This document shows, piece by piece, positions 43,401 through 51,002 of a stretch of 64,000 nucleotides of DNA. Under the pieces are notes generated by a model, which was not told the origin of the DNA, did not search any database, and saw only the letters and a program-made list of their open reading frames with translations. Origin of the DNA: Nostoc sp. T09 (GTDB lineage: Bacteria; Cyanobacteriota; Cyanobacteriia; Cyanobacteriales; Nostocaceae); the NCBI RefSeq assembly GCF_002154695.1, contig NZ_MTAV01000053.1, forward strand, positions 1 through 64,000. The letters are read 5' to 3'. How positions within the stretch are numbered: the stretch's first letter is position 1; every line of letters starts with the position of its first letter. The translations under genes and the position numbers were made by a program.

Positions 43401-43981
43401 CACTTGGCACTAACCCTGAATTATGCCAGCAAAAGAGCGCTCAAATCAAAGAAAAAATGCAGGGTAATCCTAGTTTTCTTGATAGTCGCTCCTACTCAGC
43501 TAAAATAGGAAGCCTATTCCAAGAGCTATTCAGCAATTATCTTGCAGATAATCTAAGTCAAAATTTGCCCTTAAATGAGACTAACCTGATTATTTTTCCT
43601 GACTGGTCACAACCAGAAGACCTACTATATCAAGATTTAGCCAGTGTAATTTCTGCTCTCACTACGCACCCAGATAAAAGTCAGATAACTCTCTTAATAG
43701 ATACTCACAATATTTCTGAAGAGGAAGCGGATATGCTTTTATCGTCTTTGACCATGAATTTGCTCATGGAAGAGGATGTAGATATAACTGAGGGGCCAGA
43801 AATTTCTCTGTTGGGTCATATAAGTGATATTCAATGGCAAACTCTTTTGCCTAAAATTCAAACTCGAATTGCTTTGGCAATAGATAATAAACAGGCGATC
43901 GCACAAGTGAAAGCAGAAAAGCTACCAGTCTGTGAATTAGATAGCTTGAGCATCTTCCAATCAGAGGTTATACCTGTGTAG
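37433..43981 (+). CDS. Giant multi-domain glycosyltransferase (2182 residues)
   Basis: At least four glycosyltransferase-like parts in one chain. Residues about 1-480 form a GT-B-like region of capsule-synthesis type (RHHPFIAGIG, FFSTVALEAVARGVPT). Residues about 560-760 form a poorly conserved GT-A-like region. Residues about 780-1150 are GT4 (GVGQYNH, ARLEPVKGF, EGMPLSIMEAMAKGLP). Residues about 1175-1420 are GT2 (VSVIIACYNLA, NDGSKDN, LDADDK). Residues about 1660-2020 are a SPINDLY/GT41-like catalytic region (RLGVLAAHFQLGTE, SYRHSGGHSLVDALEVGLTT). The final part is unassigned. No TM segment or signal is seen, so it is cytoplasmic. It follows pseI by 260 bp and probably assembles a surface glycan from several activated sugars. 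Confidence 0.85.
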   Translation: MTELKKIMFFAPYAWWSVHSQVDAVVASALRLRNCEIFVVGCDGVYKNCNLAHLATQVGYQYADACQACSQTSKQFLGSSFNLPYLQLRDSITENDYKIANQWVENLEQQDYKNAVYFDLPIGKWVTSSIYTYFRISSDRELSRPEVRKVHKQYLIDGLITYKAISRLLDTYNPTNLFLFNARFAPYSVAFEVARRRQIDVITHERGFIADSFCFFDNSNCLSPKTPLDCVRSWEDITLNKQEIFQLKNYFIERENGQNLSWPSFYDFNSNHTKIRQQLRIPLNAKIITVFTSSEDELAMSDDYKSITSQLDMIESLMEIFRDRDEYLVIRHHPFIAGIGSKTFPHAVAYEFLSRAYQQVLSAPKNVRIVMPYEQLTSYAILWHSDAAIAFFSTVALEAVARGVPTATFELSPYRGAVRHAFQDTSKKSLEELVDRLLSVPSQPTVKDLIRLYRFTNAYFFKFSTKFHSIGIKDYHYPDIRIKTLDELKPGIDPALDRICNRIIHNSSIYDLPTAERKNNSNFEELNFFNSELQEIEEYRQKIKSQTLESDDCSAQPSVAIIHLNYTNIQKTDNQLLQAWKNQSRHQNLIVYDCNNLDEHDYQSIIDSIINVISFVEEEYVLITNDYIQYDESFLSSALDILLAEENQQISGVICGAWIASSKRITQQIFTERVPAKTYSEAIQILPLLTFPQNLLCFGLIRKDFLLQLLKSVKSVSTLSEAAATMFSLLKQPAIHRVELPILIVHQLDTELNQDVQPENQSHKSNYLPSEQLDTDGSMNQNQHILLYTDDPSIYGVGQYNHIVLCELARLGYKVTCVQSQVSNQFIKQRQQLGIQHLWLDYNTLQEFARTLTSVSDAQKILASVKPDLVIFSDCCPFSNLAAKKVANEMGIPYIMVEGFVATYLAERFDSYLEELEQIYAQAGAVIAVSTENLNLLHQLFRLPKDKGQVIYNGRPKHYFIPPRPSVRDRLRQDLEIPADAIVCFTAARLEPVKGFQYQLEAIQQLKQSAIWSQLYFIWAGTGTLETQLKVELEQLGVTKQVKLIGERSDITDWLDAVDIFVLPSELEGMPLSIMEAMAKGLPIIATAVSGIPEELGDTGKLLPDPKIDRQATVQELVNTIQAWTINPEYRDKRGQAGKQRAEAMFREELMLANTVEVVERALLPLRNEVLPALSNMPLVSVIIACYNLAQFLPETVASVIAQTYDNWEIIIVNDGSKDNTSEVARQLISTYFNKKIRLVEKANGGPASARNAGIRVSNGEYILSLDADDKLSSTGIENLLSVALNQDSPCVAFGSYQMFGVENKLIISADLFSKENMKRFNMLHNSSLYSKKVWDLVNGYKEDVALIGYEDWEFWLNCLKHKINFYATKEIVIYYRRSIDSTGNRAFNQHHNKFALIVAYNSEIFNPTIIKESENLLLSFGLIKKSNEFSNELEELLFQINSCVNQYQQKLSSHSAIANLCQARQRLAEKLLTIPAEQLIVDYSSYLGNAHQTLVNSGIKHEALTEDEQNYVNTLSAHIANGFGSPKAIQYLLVGMLYCRADQLPLQYDLTYIPQWLLADYLKFIFEFPRLFQEKGEVNNYYRYLQQWLDYLQENIFSNPESVLWQYVAKFFLQAANFSPLYFTTENLKEIYIKRAEIMEYALKTQGYEIDYDFPERSPERKKMRLGVLAAHFQLGTETFHTLPAYKHLDWNRFEIILYTVSANNSRLERYCAGHVDALVILPSDLQSQVQTIRNGDLDLLLIATNVTLVTNQITLLALHRLARLQLTFGSCPATTGIRNIDYFISGSLSEPVSGGQKHYREKLVTLDGVGYCFDYPSELETPTIKPHRESWGATEKTIVFISGANFYKIIPELRETWVKILAAVPDSILVLYPFAPSWSNSYPANSFLNHMYAILAKYDVDKSRLIVLDALPSRADVKEVLKLADVYLDSYRHSGGHSLVDALEVGLTTVVLEGDALRARHGAAYLREIQMFDLITNNEMDYIKLAITLGTNPELCQQKSAQIKEKMQGNPSFLDSRSYSAKIGSLFQELFSNYLADNLSQNLPLNETNLIIFPDWSQPEDLLYQDLASVISALTTHPDKSQITLLIDTHNISEEEADMLLSSLTMNLLMEEDVDITEGPEISLLGHISDIQWQTLLPKIQTRIALAIDNKQAIAQVKAEKLPVCELDSLSIFQSEVIPV

Positions 43982-44011
43982 GATTAGCAAATATACCTGA
44001 CGATTAGAAAT

Positions 44012-44093
44012 CGCGGCTACACAAACGAAGTCCGCCTGCGCGGACTTGAGGAATTTTAAACCCGCGTAGGCGGATTTTGTCTGTATAGCTGCG
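44012..44093 (+). repeat. Long imperfect hairpin with 32-nt arms (repeat element)
   Basis: Two 32-nt arms (44012-44043 and 44062-44093) pair with six irregular positions. As plus-strand RNA, four of these are G-U wobbles and two are mismatches. It lies between the convergent giant-GT and GT41 genes, 31 nt after the former's stop. It looks like a copy of a dispersed Nostoc-type hairpin repeat and may shape the mRNA 3' end. Confidence 0.65.
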
Positions 44094-44126
44094 AACTCCA
44101 TTCGCCAAGGCTAAGGATATTTTTAC

Positions 44127-46346
44127 TTATTTTTCTTCCAGATACTTTTGCCACATCTGTTCGTAAGCCTTCTCCATCTCAAGAGTAAACTGCTTACCAT
44201 TCCATAGCGGTGCAGTGTGCCTAGACTGACGTAATTGCCAAGAAATCTGCTGTCTTAAAGAAGCGTCTGTACCCAAGCGTACACCCCATTCTATATACTC
44301 TTCATCTGTCCAAGCTATACCTTCGGTGATACCAGCATTGATCATCATGGTGTAGCTATTACGCGCGGCAAATTGTTCACCCACTCTCGTCACTAAAGGG
44401 ATACCCATCCACAATGTTTCTAACGTTGTTGTTGCTCCGTTGTAAGGAAATGTATCTAATACAATATCAGCAATACCCAAGTTGGCACGGTGAACTGACT
44501 CTAGAGAGACTTGCGGTAAAAATCGTAACTGAGAGATATCCACACCTTCCTCTTCAGCGATTTGATAAAAGAAGCGTTTAATTGTTCCTTCTTCAGAAAG
44601 CCCCTTAATCAAAAAGTAGCTATTAGGTACTTGTTTGATAATTTGCATTTGCCATCTAGTTGTTTCTGGATGGCGTTTATATCCTCTCTGTGCGCTTAGA
44701 TACACAACAGCATCTCCAGGGATATTTAAGTCTTCTCGACGAAGAGTTGGTACACCCACTTCAAAGCCATCTACTGCTATGTAAGTTTCAGGTAAGCGCC
44801 AGATTTTCTCTGTGTAGTAATCTTGTGCATCATCTGGTAATACATAGGGGTCTGCAATAAAGTAATCAATTGCAGGTATGCCTGATGCATCCCAACCTAA
44901 CCAAGTCACTTGGATAGGTGCAGGCTTGAGTGCCATCACTTCACTAGTAATATCTAGAGTAATGCTATCAAGATCAATTAAAATATCGATTTCATCTTGA
45001 TATATTTGTTCAGCAATTTCCAAGCCATTCATGCCTAATTTATGGGCATTTCCTCCCTGCTGTACATACCAATCTTGAAGAAAATCATTGACTAATTGAT
45101 AGTTAACAAAATAAGTATGAATATCAAATTTATCTCTATCATGATGCTGAAATAACCAGCGGGCTAGCCAACCAACTGAATGATTTCTTAAAGCGTAGGA
45201 TACATAACCAATTTTTAATTTTTTAGTGGAATGGTTTAAATCTCGACTATGTACATTTTTACAATAAGATTTTTTCCCTTGTGATTTAGCATAATCTTGA
45301 ACATCATTGTTAAAAATTTTAGCAATTTGATTCTGAATTTTCCGGAAACTAGCAGGATTATCTTTAATGTGAGGTATCGCGAAGGATGGCGTCAGCAACC
45401 GTAGTATTCTGCCCTCTTCTAAATGAATTGGTTGGGCTTGGATAAACTGTTGAAATACAGCTTCCAATTCTTGGCAAGTTTCACATATCTCTTGCCAATA
45501 TCCACCTGCTGACATTAGCCCTCTTAACAGCAAATGTAGGGCAAAAATTTTATCGGCTAAACCTTCTGATAATGAATAACATAACTTAGCTGTTTCTATA
45601 CCCTGAGAATAATTACGAGCGTCTTGATAAAAAACTGCTAAATGTCGTAAAATCTCTACATTCTCTGGTTCTATTTGTAAATGCAATTTAAGAAGCTCTG
45701 CTGCTAGTAGAGGCTGCCGCAAAGTATGACCGATTGTCATGGCCGTAGTCAGGATTAAGCAAAAGCATTGATAAGTATCAGAGAAGTAAGGTAAACAAGC
45801 TTCTACTAAATTCAAATTGATTGGATGTAAAGGAGCAATATCTAAAAGTTTTTTTAAAACTTGGATTAATAATTCGGCATTAATATTTGCACTTTCTGGC
45901 TCATTTAAAATTTCGATTATTCCCCACTCATGCAAGTCCTTAATCTCTTCAAATTTTTCGAGTTTGAGGCAAAGTTGCAAAATGTGGAGTAAATTATTGA
46001 GATCAACAGGATTAACTTCCCGCATATGCTGGCGAATTAACCAAGCTATGGAATATTCTCCCAATTTTTCGCGTCTTTCAGCTTCTATTTGCAAAAATTG
46101 AAATAGTTCATTTGTCCAAATTTCTAACTGCTCTTCATCTGCCTCCGTCATTGGCAGCATCCACGTCATTTGAGCTTCTGATTCTTGCCCTTGTAATAGC
46201 AGTAGTAATCCTAAATGCCAATAGTAAGTAATAGTATTTGGTTCTATTGCTATTGCTTGTTCATATAACTGTGCTGCTTGCAGATATTTTTCTTGAATGA
46301 AGTATTTTTCAGCTTGATTTTGCCAATTATATATATCAGTAATCAT
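44127..46346 (-). CDS. TPR-containing GT41 (SPINDLY/OGT-like) glycosyltransferase
   Basis: A 739-residue protein. The N-terminal half is helical, with TPR-like repeats (YLQAAQLYEQAIAIEPN near the start). The catalytic half begins near residue 375 with LKIGYVSYALRNHSVGWL, followed by QVTWLGWDASGIPAIDYF (about 474-491) and FPYNGATTTLETLWMGIPLVT (about 628-648), the hallmark motifs of GT41 O-GlcNAc/O-fucose transferases. Bacterial members modify proteins or build glycans. It has no export signal. It is convergent with the giant GT, which carries a related domain, and a pilin gene lies just upstream on the same strand, a possible acceptor. That link is inference. Confidence 0.85.
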   Translation of the reverse strand: MITDIYNWQNQAEKYFIQEKYLQAAQLYEQAIAIEPNTITYYWHLGLLLLLQGQESEAQMTWMLPMTEADEEQLEIWTNELFQFLQIEAERREKLGEYSIAWLIRQHMREVNPVDLNNLLHILQLCLKLEKFEEIKDLHEWGIIEILNEPESANINAELLIQVLKKLLDIAPLHPINLNLVEACLPYFSDTYQCFCLILTTAMTIGHTLRQPLLAAELLKLHLQIEPENVEILRHLAVFYQDARNYSQGIETAKLCYSLSEGLADKIFALHLLLRGLMSAGGYWQEICETCQELEAVFQQFIQAQPIHLEEGRILRLLTPSFAIPHIKDNPASFRKIQNQIAKIFNNDVQDYAKSQGKKSYCKNVHSRDLNHSTKKLKIGYVSYALRNHSVGWLARWLFQHHDRDKFDIHTYFVNYQLVNDFLQDWYVQQGGNAHKLGMNGLEIAEQIYQDEIDILIDLDSITLDITSEVMALKPAPIQVTWLGWDASGIPAIDYFIADPYVLPDDAQDYYTEKIWRLPETYIAVDGFEVGVPTLRREDLNIPGDAVVYLSAQRGYKRHPETTRWQMQIIKQVPNSYFLIKGLSEEGTIKRFFYQIAEEEGVDISQLRFLPQVSLESVHRANLGIADIVLDTFPYNGATTTLETLWMGIPLVTRVGEQFAARNSYTMMINAGITEGIAWTDEEYIEWGVRLGTDASLRQQISWQLRQSRHTAPLWNGKQFTLEMEKAYEQMWQKYLEEK

Positions 46347-46407
46347 GGTAATGCTCTAAGAAGATTGTATGGGAAATATAATTGTGAACTACTCACATAA
46401 TGGAAAT

Positions 46408-46435
46408 AAAGTGGATAGAAGCATCTACCCACTTT
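46408..46435 (-). terminator. Intrinsic terminator of pilin-like gene
   Basis: A 12-nt stem with one mismatch, AAAGTGGATAGA/TCTACCCACTTT, and a 4-nt loop. It lies about 105 nt downstream of the stop codon of the minus-strand pilin-like gene. On the minus strand it runs into TTTATTTCC. It also lies about 60 nt upstream of the GT41 start, so it may separate the two transcripts. Confidence 0.6.
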
Positions 46436-46538
46436 AAAAAATACCTAATTTAGTTCAAGACAAACTACATGAGAAATTAACTTGGCTATGAAGTTGCTTA
46501 GACAAACAATATTTTCACGTAGTAAGTCACTGCTTAAC

Positions 46539-47114
46539 TTATTTCAAAGAGACGAAGTTACTAGCGCAAGAGGGTGAATTAGTGGTGCTGTCGAAATTGC
46601 CACTAGCATTATAGGCAACTACATCTGAACCGCCGTTAACTCTAGCTTGAGTAGCTTCACATAAAGTAGCGATGGTGGTGGCTTCACTGGTAGAAGCTTG
46701 CGTTGTTACACCCACATTACCTATATAAGATTTGAGAGGAGCATTGGCAAGTACTGTTGCTGCTTGGTTGGTCACTTGGCTGGCGTTACTAGCACCACCA
46801 CCAGAAATTGCATACTTGTAATTTGTGGTTTGTGTGGCAATACCAAGACCTAATTTACCAAAATCAGCTTGAGCTGCAAATTGGTTCTGTTCTAAGTAAT
46901 AAGCTTGCTGAGCGCGGTTCATGGAACCTACGTAGGTTTTAGCTTCCGACTGCTTCGCTTTGTTTGCTTGGTTCAAGAAAGAAGGTAGTGCAATAGCTGA
47001 CAAAATACCGATGATGATAATTACTACCAACAATTCAATCAGTGTGAAACCTTCGTTTTCTTGCTTTTTGCCGAGAATGTGTTGGATAAACTTAGCTTTT
47101 AGTTCGGTTTTCAT
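46539..47114 (-). CDS. Type IV pilin-like protein
   Basis: The ATG at 47114 gives 191 residues. A longer frame from 47168 adds 18 residues upstream of a better ribosome-binding site (AGGG) and is rejected. The prepilin leader is 22 residues, ending in NEG before FTLIELLVVIIIIGILSAIA, the class III signal cut by PilD with N-methylation of Phe. The conserved Glu at position 5 of the mature protein is present. The globular head (about 85-191) carries four polar Ser/Thr/Asn-rich stretches and two distal cysteines (CEATQA, SPSCASN) that could form a D-loop. It is probably a minor or major pilin of the PilA/GspG-H class; which is unknown. Confidence 0.85.
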   Translation of the reverse strand: MKTELKAKFIQHILGKKQENEGFTLIELLVVIIIIGILSAIALPSFLNQANKAKQSEAKTYVGSMNRAQQAYYLEQNQFAAQADFGKLGLGIATQTTNYKYAISGGGASNASQVTNQAATVLANAPLKSYIGNVGVTTQASTSEATTIATLCEATQARVNGGSDVVAYNASGNFDSTTNSPSCASNFVSLK

Positions 47115-47351
47115 AAGTGTTTTCCCTGGGGTGGGGTGGGTTGTTTGTTCTAAAAAGAACTTACCCACCTCCGTTCAGTTTCATATCACTAGTGGCAAAA
47201 ATTTTTTTCGCTAGGTTTTCATCCTCAAACGGCGGTTATAGGAAAGTAGAGCGATCGGTTTGCACAATCTACAATGCTCGCATCCAAGACGCACATAAAT
47301 AAACCCCTGGTGTTGGCCAAGGGCTAAATTCTCAATTACGATGTGGGAGTA

Positions 47352-47915
47352 TCAATCAAACTCAGGTGGCCAAAGTTCTGATACAGCCAACTCCCAGCCT
47401 GGCAGCAAATCTAGTAACGTGAGTGTGTCTCCATTCTGCAATACCACTGGAGCTTGGTTAAGTCGGTAAACTGTTACTGTCAATTTGTCAGGGTCAATCA
47501 ATATCCCGACTGTAGACCCAAGTTTAAGGAATAGCTGAATTTTCTCTTCCAGTGGTTGAATTTTGTCTGTTTTTGATTTGACCTCAACCATCAAGTCTGG
47601 AACTAACTCTACAAAGTCGCGCTTGGTCTTCTTGAGCCGGTCAGCTCTGACAAAAGAAACGTCAGGCGCACGCAGGTCTCTTTTTTCAGAGTCTTCTTCT
47701 ATCTGAGGCAAAATAAACCCGGCGCTAGAACCAGTCACACGCCCTAACTTGCGCGACATCACCCAGATATTTAAGAAGGTACTCAAGCGAGTAGCGATTT
47801 CCTCTGACTCGTAATCTGATGGCCCCATAAGTATAATATTTCCTTCTACCAGCTCCATCTGCCATTCTGGATGCTCGGTTTGTAATTGCTCTAAATCTGT
47901 AATGGTGAAAGACAT
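47352..47915 (-). CDS. Uma2 family endonuclease
   Basis: The ATG at 47915 gives 187 residues. A longer frame from 48026 would start inside repeat DNA and is rejected. The protein has the PD-(D/E)XK-like core of Uma2: ELVEGNIILMGPSDYESEE near the N-terminus, RAPDVSFVRADRL in the middle and DLMVEVKSKTD carrying the Glu-X-Lys pair. The C-terminal GILIDPDKLTVTVYRL strand is typical. Uma2 proteins are abundant in cyanobacteria, and their biological role is uncertain. A remnant of a second copy lies 1.6 kb away on the other strand. Confidence 0.85.
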   Translation of the reverse strand: MSFTITDLEQLQTEHPEWQMELVEGNIILMGPSDYESEEIATRLSTFLNIWVMSRKLGRVTGSSAGFILPQIEEDSEKRDLRAPDVSFVRADRLKKTKRDFVELVPDLMVEVKSKTDKIQPLEEKIQLFLKLGSTVGILIDPDKLTVTVYRLNQAPVVLQNGDTLTLLDLLPGWELAVSELWPPEFD

Positions 47916-47959
47916 AAGATTACAGAAAATACTCTTGTATATATCATAGGTACTGTTCG

Positions 47960-48012
47960 CACAACAGATGGCTAGCTGCGTAGACGCGGAGCGGCTTGTC
48001 GTAGACATCGCC
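47960..48012. repeat. Short dispersed repeat upstream of Uma2 gene
   Basis: The block ATGGCTAGCTGCGTAGACGC followed by GGAGCGGCTTGTCGTAGACA contains a duplicated GTAGAC motif and is similar in style to the other dispersed repeats in this window. It explains why the upstream reading frame of the Uma2 gene looks unnatural. Confidence 0.4.
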
Positions 48013-48120
48013 AACAATGTCCCCATTTTTCCCCAATTGCGATCGCCTAAGGCATGGCATAGCCAATCGCAGTTTGTTATACTATATTAAACGTAGTCGT
48101 TATGAGTTTGTATAACTGTT

Positions 48121-49494
48121 ATGACCAACCCGACAGTAGAAAACTTGGTAATCATCGGTTCTGGGCCAGCAGGATACACAGCGGCCATATATGCAGGGCG
48201 AGCTAACTTGAAGCCCGTTGTATTTGAAGGCTTCCAAGCTGGGGGATTACCTGGCGGACAACTAATGACAACGACGGAAGTAGAAAACTTTCCAGGGTTT
48301 CCCCAAGGCATTACTGGGCCGGAACTGATGGATAGGATGAAGGCACAGGCAGAGCGCTGGGGGGCTGAATTATATACAGAGGATGTGATATCAGTTGATT
48401 TGAGTCAACGTCCTTTTACTGTTCGCTCAGAAGAAAGAGAAGTTAAAGCTAACAGCATTATTATTGCCACAGGTGCAACAGCAAAGCGTTTGGGTTTACC
48501 CAGCGAGCATGAATTTTGGAGTCGCGGAATTTCTGCTTGTGCGATTTGCGATGGTGCGACACCAATTTTCCACGGTGCGGAACTGGCTGTAATTGGTGCT
48601 GGTGACTCAGCAGCAGAAGAGTCAATATATCTAACTAAATACGGTTCTAAAGTGAATCTGCTGGTACGCTCTGATAAAATGCGGGCTTCTAAAGCCATGC
48701 AAGACAGGGTTTTGAGCAACCCCAAAATCCAAGTACATTGGAACACAGAAGCCGTAGATATCTTTGGTAACGGCCACATGGATGGGGTGAAAATCCGTAA
48801 TACTAAAACTGGTGAAGAAAGCAAATTACATGCTAGAGGACTGTTCTACGCCGTTGGTCACACTCCTAATACTTCTCTGTTCAAAGGACAACTGGAACTC
48901 GATGAGGTGGGTTACGTTGCTACTAAGCATGGTTCTGTAGAAACCAGTGTCGAAGGAGTTTTTGCCGCAGGCGATGTGCAAGATCATGAATTTCGGCAGG
49001 CAATTACGGCTGCGGGTACTGGTTGTATGGCGGCGATGTTGGCAGAACGCTGGTTGTCGTCTAATGGTTTGATTCAGGAATTCCATCAACAGCCAGAAAC
49101 AGCAGTTAATGAATTAGAACATCAGCCAGCAACGAAGAAAACCGAAGCTGAGCAAGAAGCCGAATTTAATTTGAATGCCACGCGCCATGAAGGTGGTTAT
49201 GCTTTGCGGAAACTATTCCACGAAAGCGATCGCGTACTTCTGGTGAAATACGTTTCTCCTGGCTGTGGTCCTTGTCATACCCTCAAGCCAATACTAAATA
49301 AAGTAGTCGATGAATTTGATGGCAAAATTCACTTTGTAGAAATTGACATCGACAAAGACAGAGAGATAGCTGAAAATGCTGGTGTGACAGGAACACCAAC
49401 AATTCAATTGTTCAAAAATCAGGAACTGTTGAAGGAACTCAAAGGTGTGAAGCAAAAGAGTGAGTACCGCCAGTTGATTGAAAGTAGTCTTTAA
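48121..49494 (+). CDS. NADPH-thioredoxin reductase with fused thioredoxin (NTRC)
   Basis: A 457-residue fusion. Residues about 1-320 form an FAD/NADPH thioredoxin reductase: the FAD motif [14 protein letters not shown] (13-26), the redox site CAIC (about 140), the NADPH motif GAGDSAAEE and the FAD-binding AAGDVQD. A linker of about 35 residues follows. Residues about 355-457 form a thioredoxin with the active site [10 protein letters not shown] (Cys-Gly-Pro-Cys). NTRC feeds NADPH electrons to 2-Cys peroxiredoxin and other targets in oxygenic phototrophs. The single-chain form is characteristic of chloroplasts and many cyanobacteria. The start ATG is close to a TATACTATATTA stretch. Confidence 0.96.
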   Translation: MTNPTVENLVIIGSGPAGYTAAIYAGRANLKPVVFEGFQAGGLPGGQLMTTTEVENFPGFPQGITGPELMDRMKAQAERWGAELYTEDVISVDLSQRPFTVRSEEREVKANSIIIATGATAKRLGLPSEHEFWSRGISACAICDGATPIFHGAELAVIGAGDSAAEESIYLTKYGSKVNLLVRSDKMRASKAMQDRVLSNPKIQVHWNTEAVDIFGNGHMDGVKIRNTKTGEESKLHARGLFYAVGHTPNTSLFKGQLELDEVGYVATKHGSVETSVEGVFAAGDVQDHEFRQAITAAGTGCMAAMLAERWLSSNGLIQEFHQQPETAVNELEHQPATKKTEAEQEAEFNLNATRHEGGYALRKLFHESDRVLLVKYVSPGCGPCHTLKPILNKVVDEFDGKIHFVEIDIDKDREIAENAGVTGTPTIQLFKNQELLKELKGVKQKSEYRQLIESSL

Positions 49495-49498
49495 AAAA

Positions 49499-49523
49499 CC
49501 CCCTCAGGTTAGAAGCCTGGGGG
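49499..49523 (-). terminator. Hairpin after NTRC, oriented like a minus-strand terminator
   Basis: The stem CCCCC-T-CAGG/CCTGGGGG starts directly after the NTRC stop, with one bulged T. No T run follows on the plus strand, but on the minus strand the hairpin is followed by TTTTTTAAAG. It therefore looks like a terminator for antisense transcription, or a decayed bidirectional one. Confidence 0.45.
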
Positions 49524-49563
49524 TATCCATCCAGATTTTGTGTTGGAACTATAGTCGCCTTCT

Positions 49564-49767
49564 GTGAACCTCAAACCTTTGCAAGAAAAAATGGCAGAAT
49601 ACATGAGGGAATCAGGAGTACAGTTAGGTTGGCTGATTGACCGTAAAGAGCGAAAAGTCTATATTTATCGTCTTGGTATGCCAGAAGTATGTTTGGAAAA
49701 TCCCGCGACTGTCAGCGGTGATCCAGTTATGCCTGGATTCGTTCTGAATATGAGTAAAGTTTGGTAA
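49564..49767 (+). pseudogene. C-terminal remnant of an Uma2 family gene
   Basis: A 67-residue open frame from GTG at 49564. It matches only the C-terminal third of Uma2 proteins: EKMAEYMRESGVQLGWLIDR, then KVYIYRLG and a final SGDPVMPGFVLNMSKVW. The catalytic PD-(D/E)XK half is missing, and the region between it and NTRC is too short to hold it. It is therefore a truncated gene. An intact Uma2 gene lies on the opposite side of NTRC. Confidence 0.7.
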
Positions 49768-49892
49768 TCAGGGCGCGATCTAGAATATCGGAGTCATCAC
49801 TATATTAATGCGATCGCACTTAACAAAATCCATCAATATTGCCACCACTATAAGCCAAAATTTTTATAGAGAAGAACTTAGGTACAGGTAAA

Positions 49893-50867
49893 ATGGATAT
49901 CAAAAATGGCTTCCTCGGCACCGTTGGCAATACACCTCTAATTCGCTTAAACAGCTTTAGTGAAGAAACGGGGTGCGAAATTTTAGGTAAAGCAGAATTT
50001 CTCAATCCCGGTGGTTCCGTCAAAGACCGCGCTGCACTTTACATTATTGAAGATGCAGAGAAAAAGGGCTTACTCAAACCAGGTGGTACAGTAGTTGAAG
50101 GCACAGCTGGTAATACTGGCATTGGCTTGGCGCATATTTGTAATGCCAAAGGCTACAAATGCCTAATTATCATTCCTGATACTCAGTCCCAAGAAAAAAT
50201 AGACGCCCTAACAACTTTGGGCGCAGAAGTTCGTCCTGTTCCCGCTGTACCCTACAAAGACCCCAACAACTACGTCAGGCTATCTGGCAGAATAGCTGCT
50301 GAATTAGATAACGCTATTTGGGCGAATCAGTTTGATAATTTAGCTAACCGCCACGCTCATTACGAAACTACAGGTCCAGAAATTTGGACGCAAACCAATG
50401 GTAAAGTCGATGGTTGGGTAGCTGCAACTGGGACTGGTGGTACATTTGCTGGTGTAGCACTCTACTTAAAAGAAAAGAATCCAGCGATTAAATGTGTTGT
50501 TGCGGACCCCCTTGGTAGTGGACTTTACAGCTACATCAAAACTGGGGAAATCAAGATAGAAGGCAATTCCATCACCGAAGGTATTGGTAATAGTCGCATC
50601 ACAGCGAATATGGAAGGCGCACCAGCTGATGATGCTATCCAAATAGATGACAAAGAAGCTTTGCGAGTAGTTTATCAACTGCTGAGAAAAGACGGATTGT
50701 TAATGGGCGGTTCAACAGGCATTAATGTTGGTGCAGCTGTTGCCCTAGCGAAGCAGTTAGGCCCAGGACATACTATCGCTACCATTTTATGTGATAGTGG
50801 TTCCCGGTATCAGTCGCGGATATTCAACCAAGAATGGTTAACTTCCAAAGGACTTTCAGTAGATTAG
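49893..50867 (+). CDS. cysK: Cysteine synthase A (O-acetylserine sulfhydrylase)
   Basis: A 324-residue PLP enzyme that joins O-acetylserine and sulfide to give cysteine. The PLP lysine is Lys44 in PGGSVKDRAAL. The substrate loop is GTAGNTGIG (70-78). The phosphate-binding loop TGTGGTFAG (about 178-186) is present. The length is normal. It could also be a cystathionine beta-synthase-like enzyme, but no CBS domains are fused. The gene appears monocistronic. Confidence 0.93.
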   Translation: MDIKNGFLGTVGNTPLIRLNSFSEETGCEILGKAEFLNPGGSVKDRAALYIIEDAEKKGLLKPGGTVVEGTAGNTGIGLAHICNAKGYKCLIIIPDTQSQEKIDALTTLGAEVRPVPAVPYKDPNNYVRLSGRIAAELDNAIWANQFDNLANRHAHYETTGPEIWTQTNGKVDGWVAATGTGGTFAGVALYLKEKNPAIKCVVADPLGSGLYSYIKTGEIKIEGNSITEGIGNSRITANMEGAPADDAIQIDDKEALRVVYQLLRKDGLLMGGSTGINVGAAVALAKQLGPGHTIATILCDSGSRYQSRIFNQEWLTSKGLSVD

Positions 50868-50870
50868 TCA

Positions 50871-50932
50871 ATTGTCATTAGTCATTGGTCCTTTGTCATT
50901 TGTTAAAAGGCAAGGGTCAATAGTCAATAGTT
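50871..50932. repeat. Short tandemly repeated heptamer-like sequence
   Basis: Overlapping TCATTGG, TCATTAG and GTCAATAG units directly after cysK, of the same kind as the run at 7404-7488. It is followed by a T/C-rich stretch up to the next start codon. Confidence 0.65.
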
Positions 50933-51002
50933 ATCTCCTCTGCTCCTCCTACTTCCCTGTCCTCTTCTTTGTGTCCTCAGCGCCTCTGCGGTTCGTAAAA
51001 AA

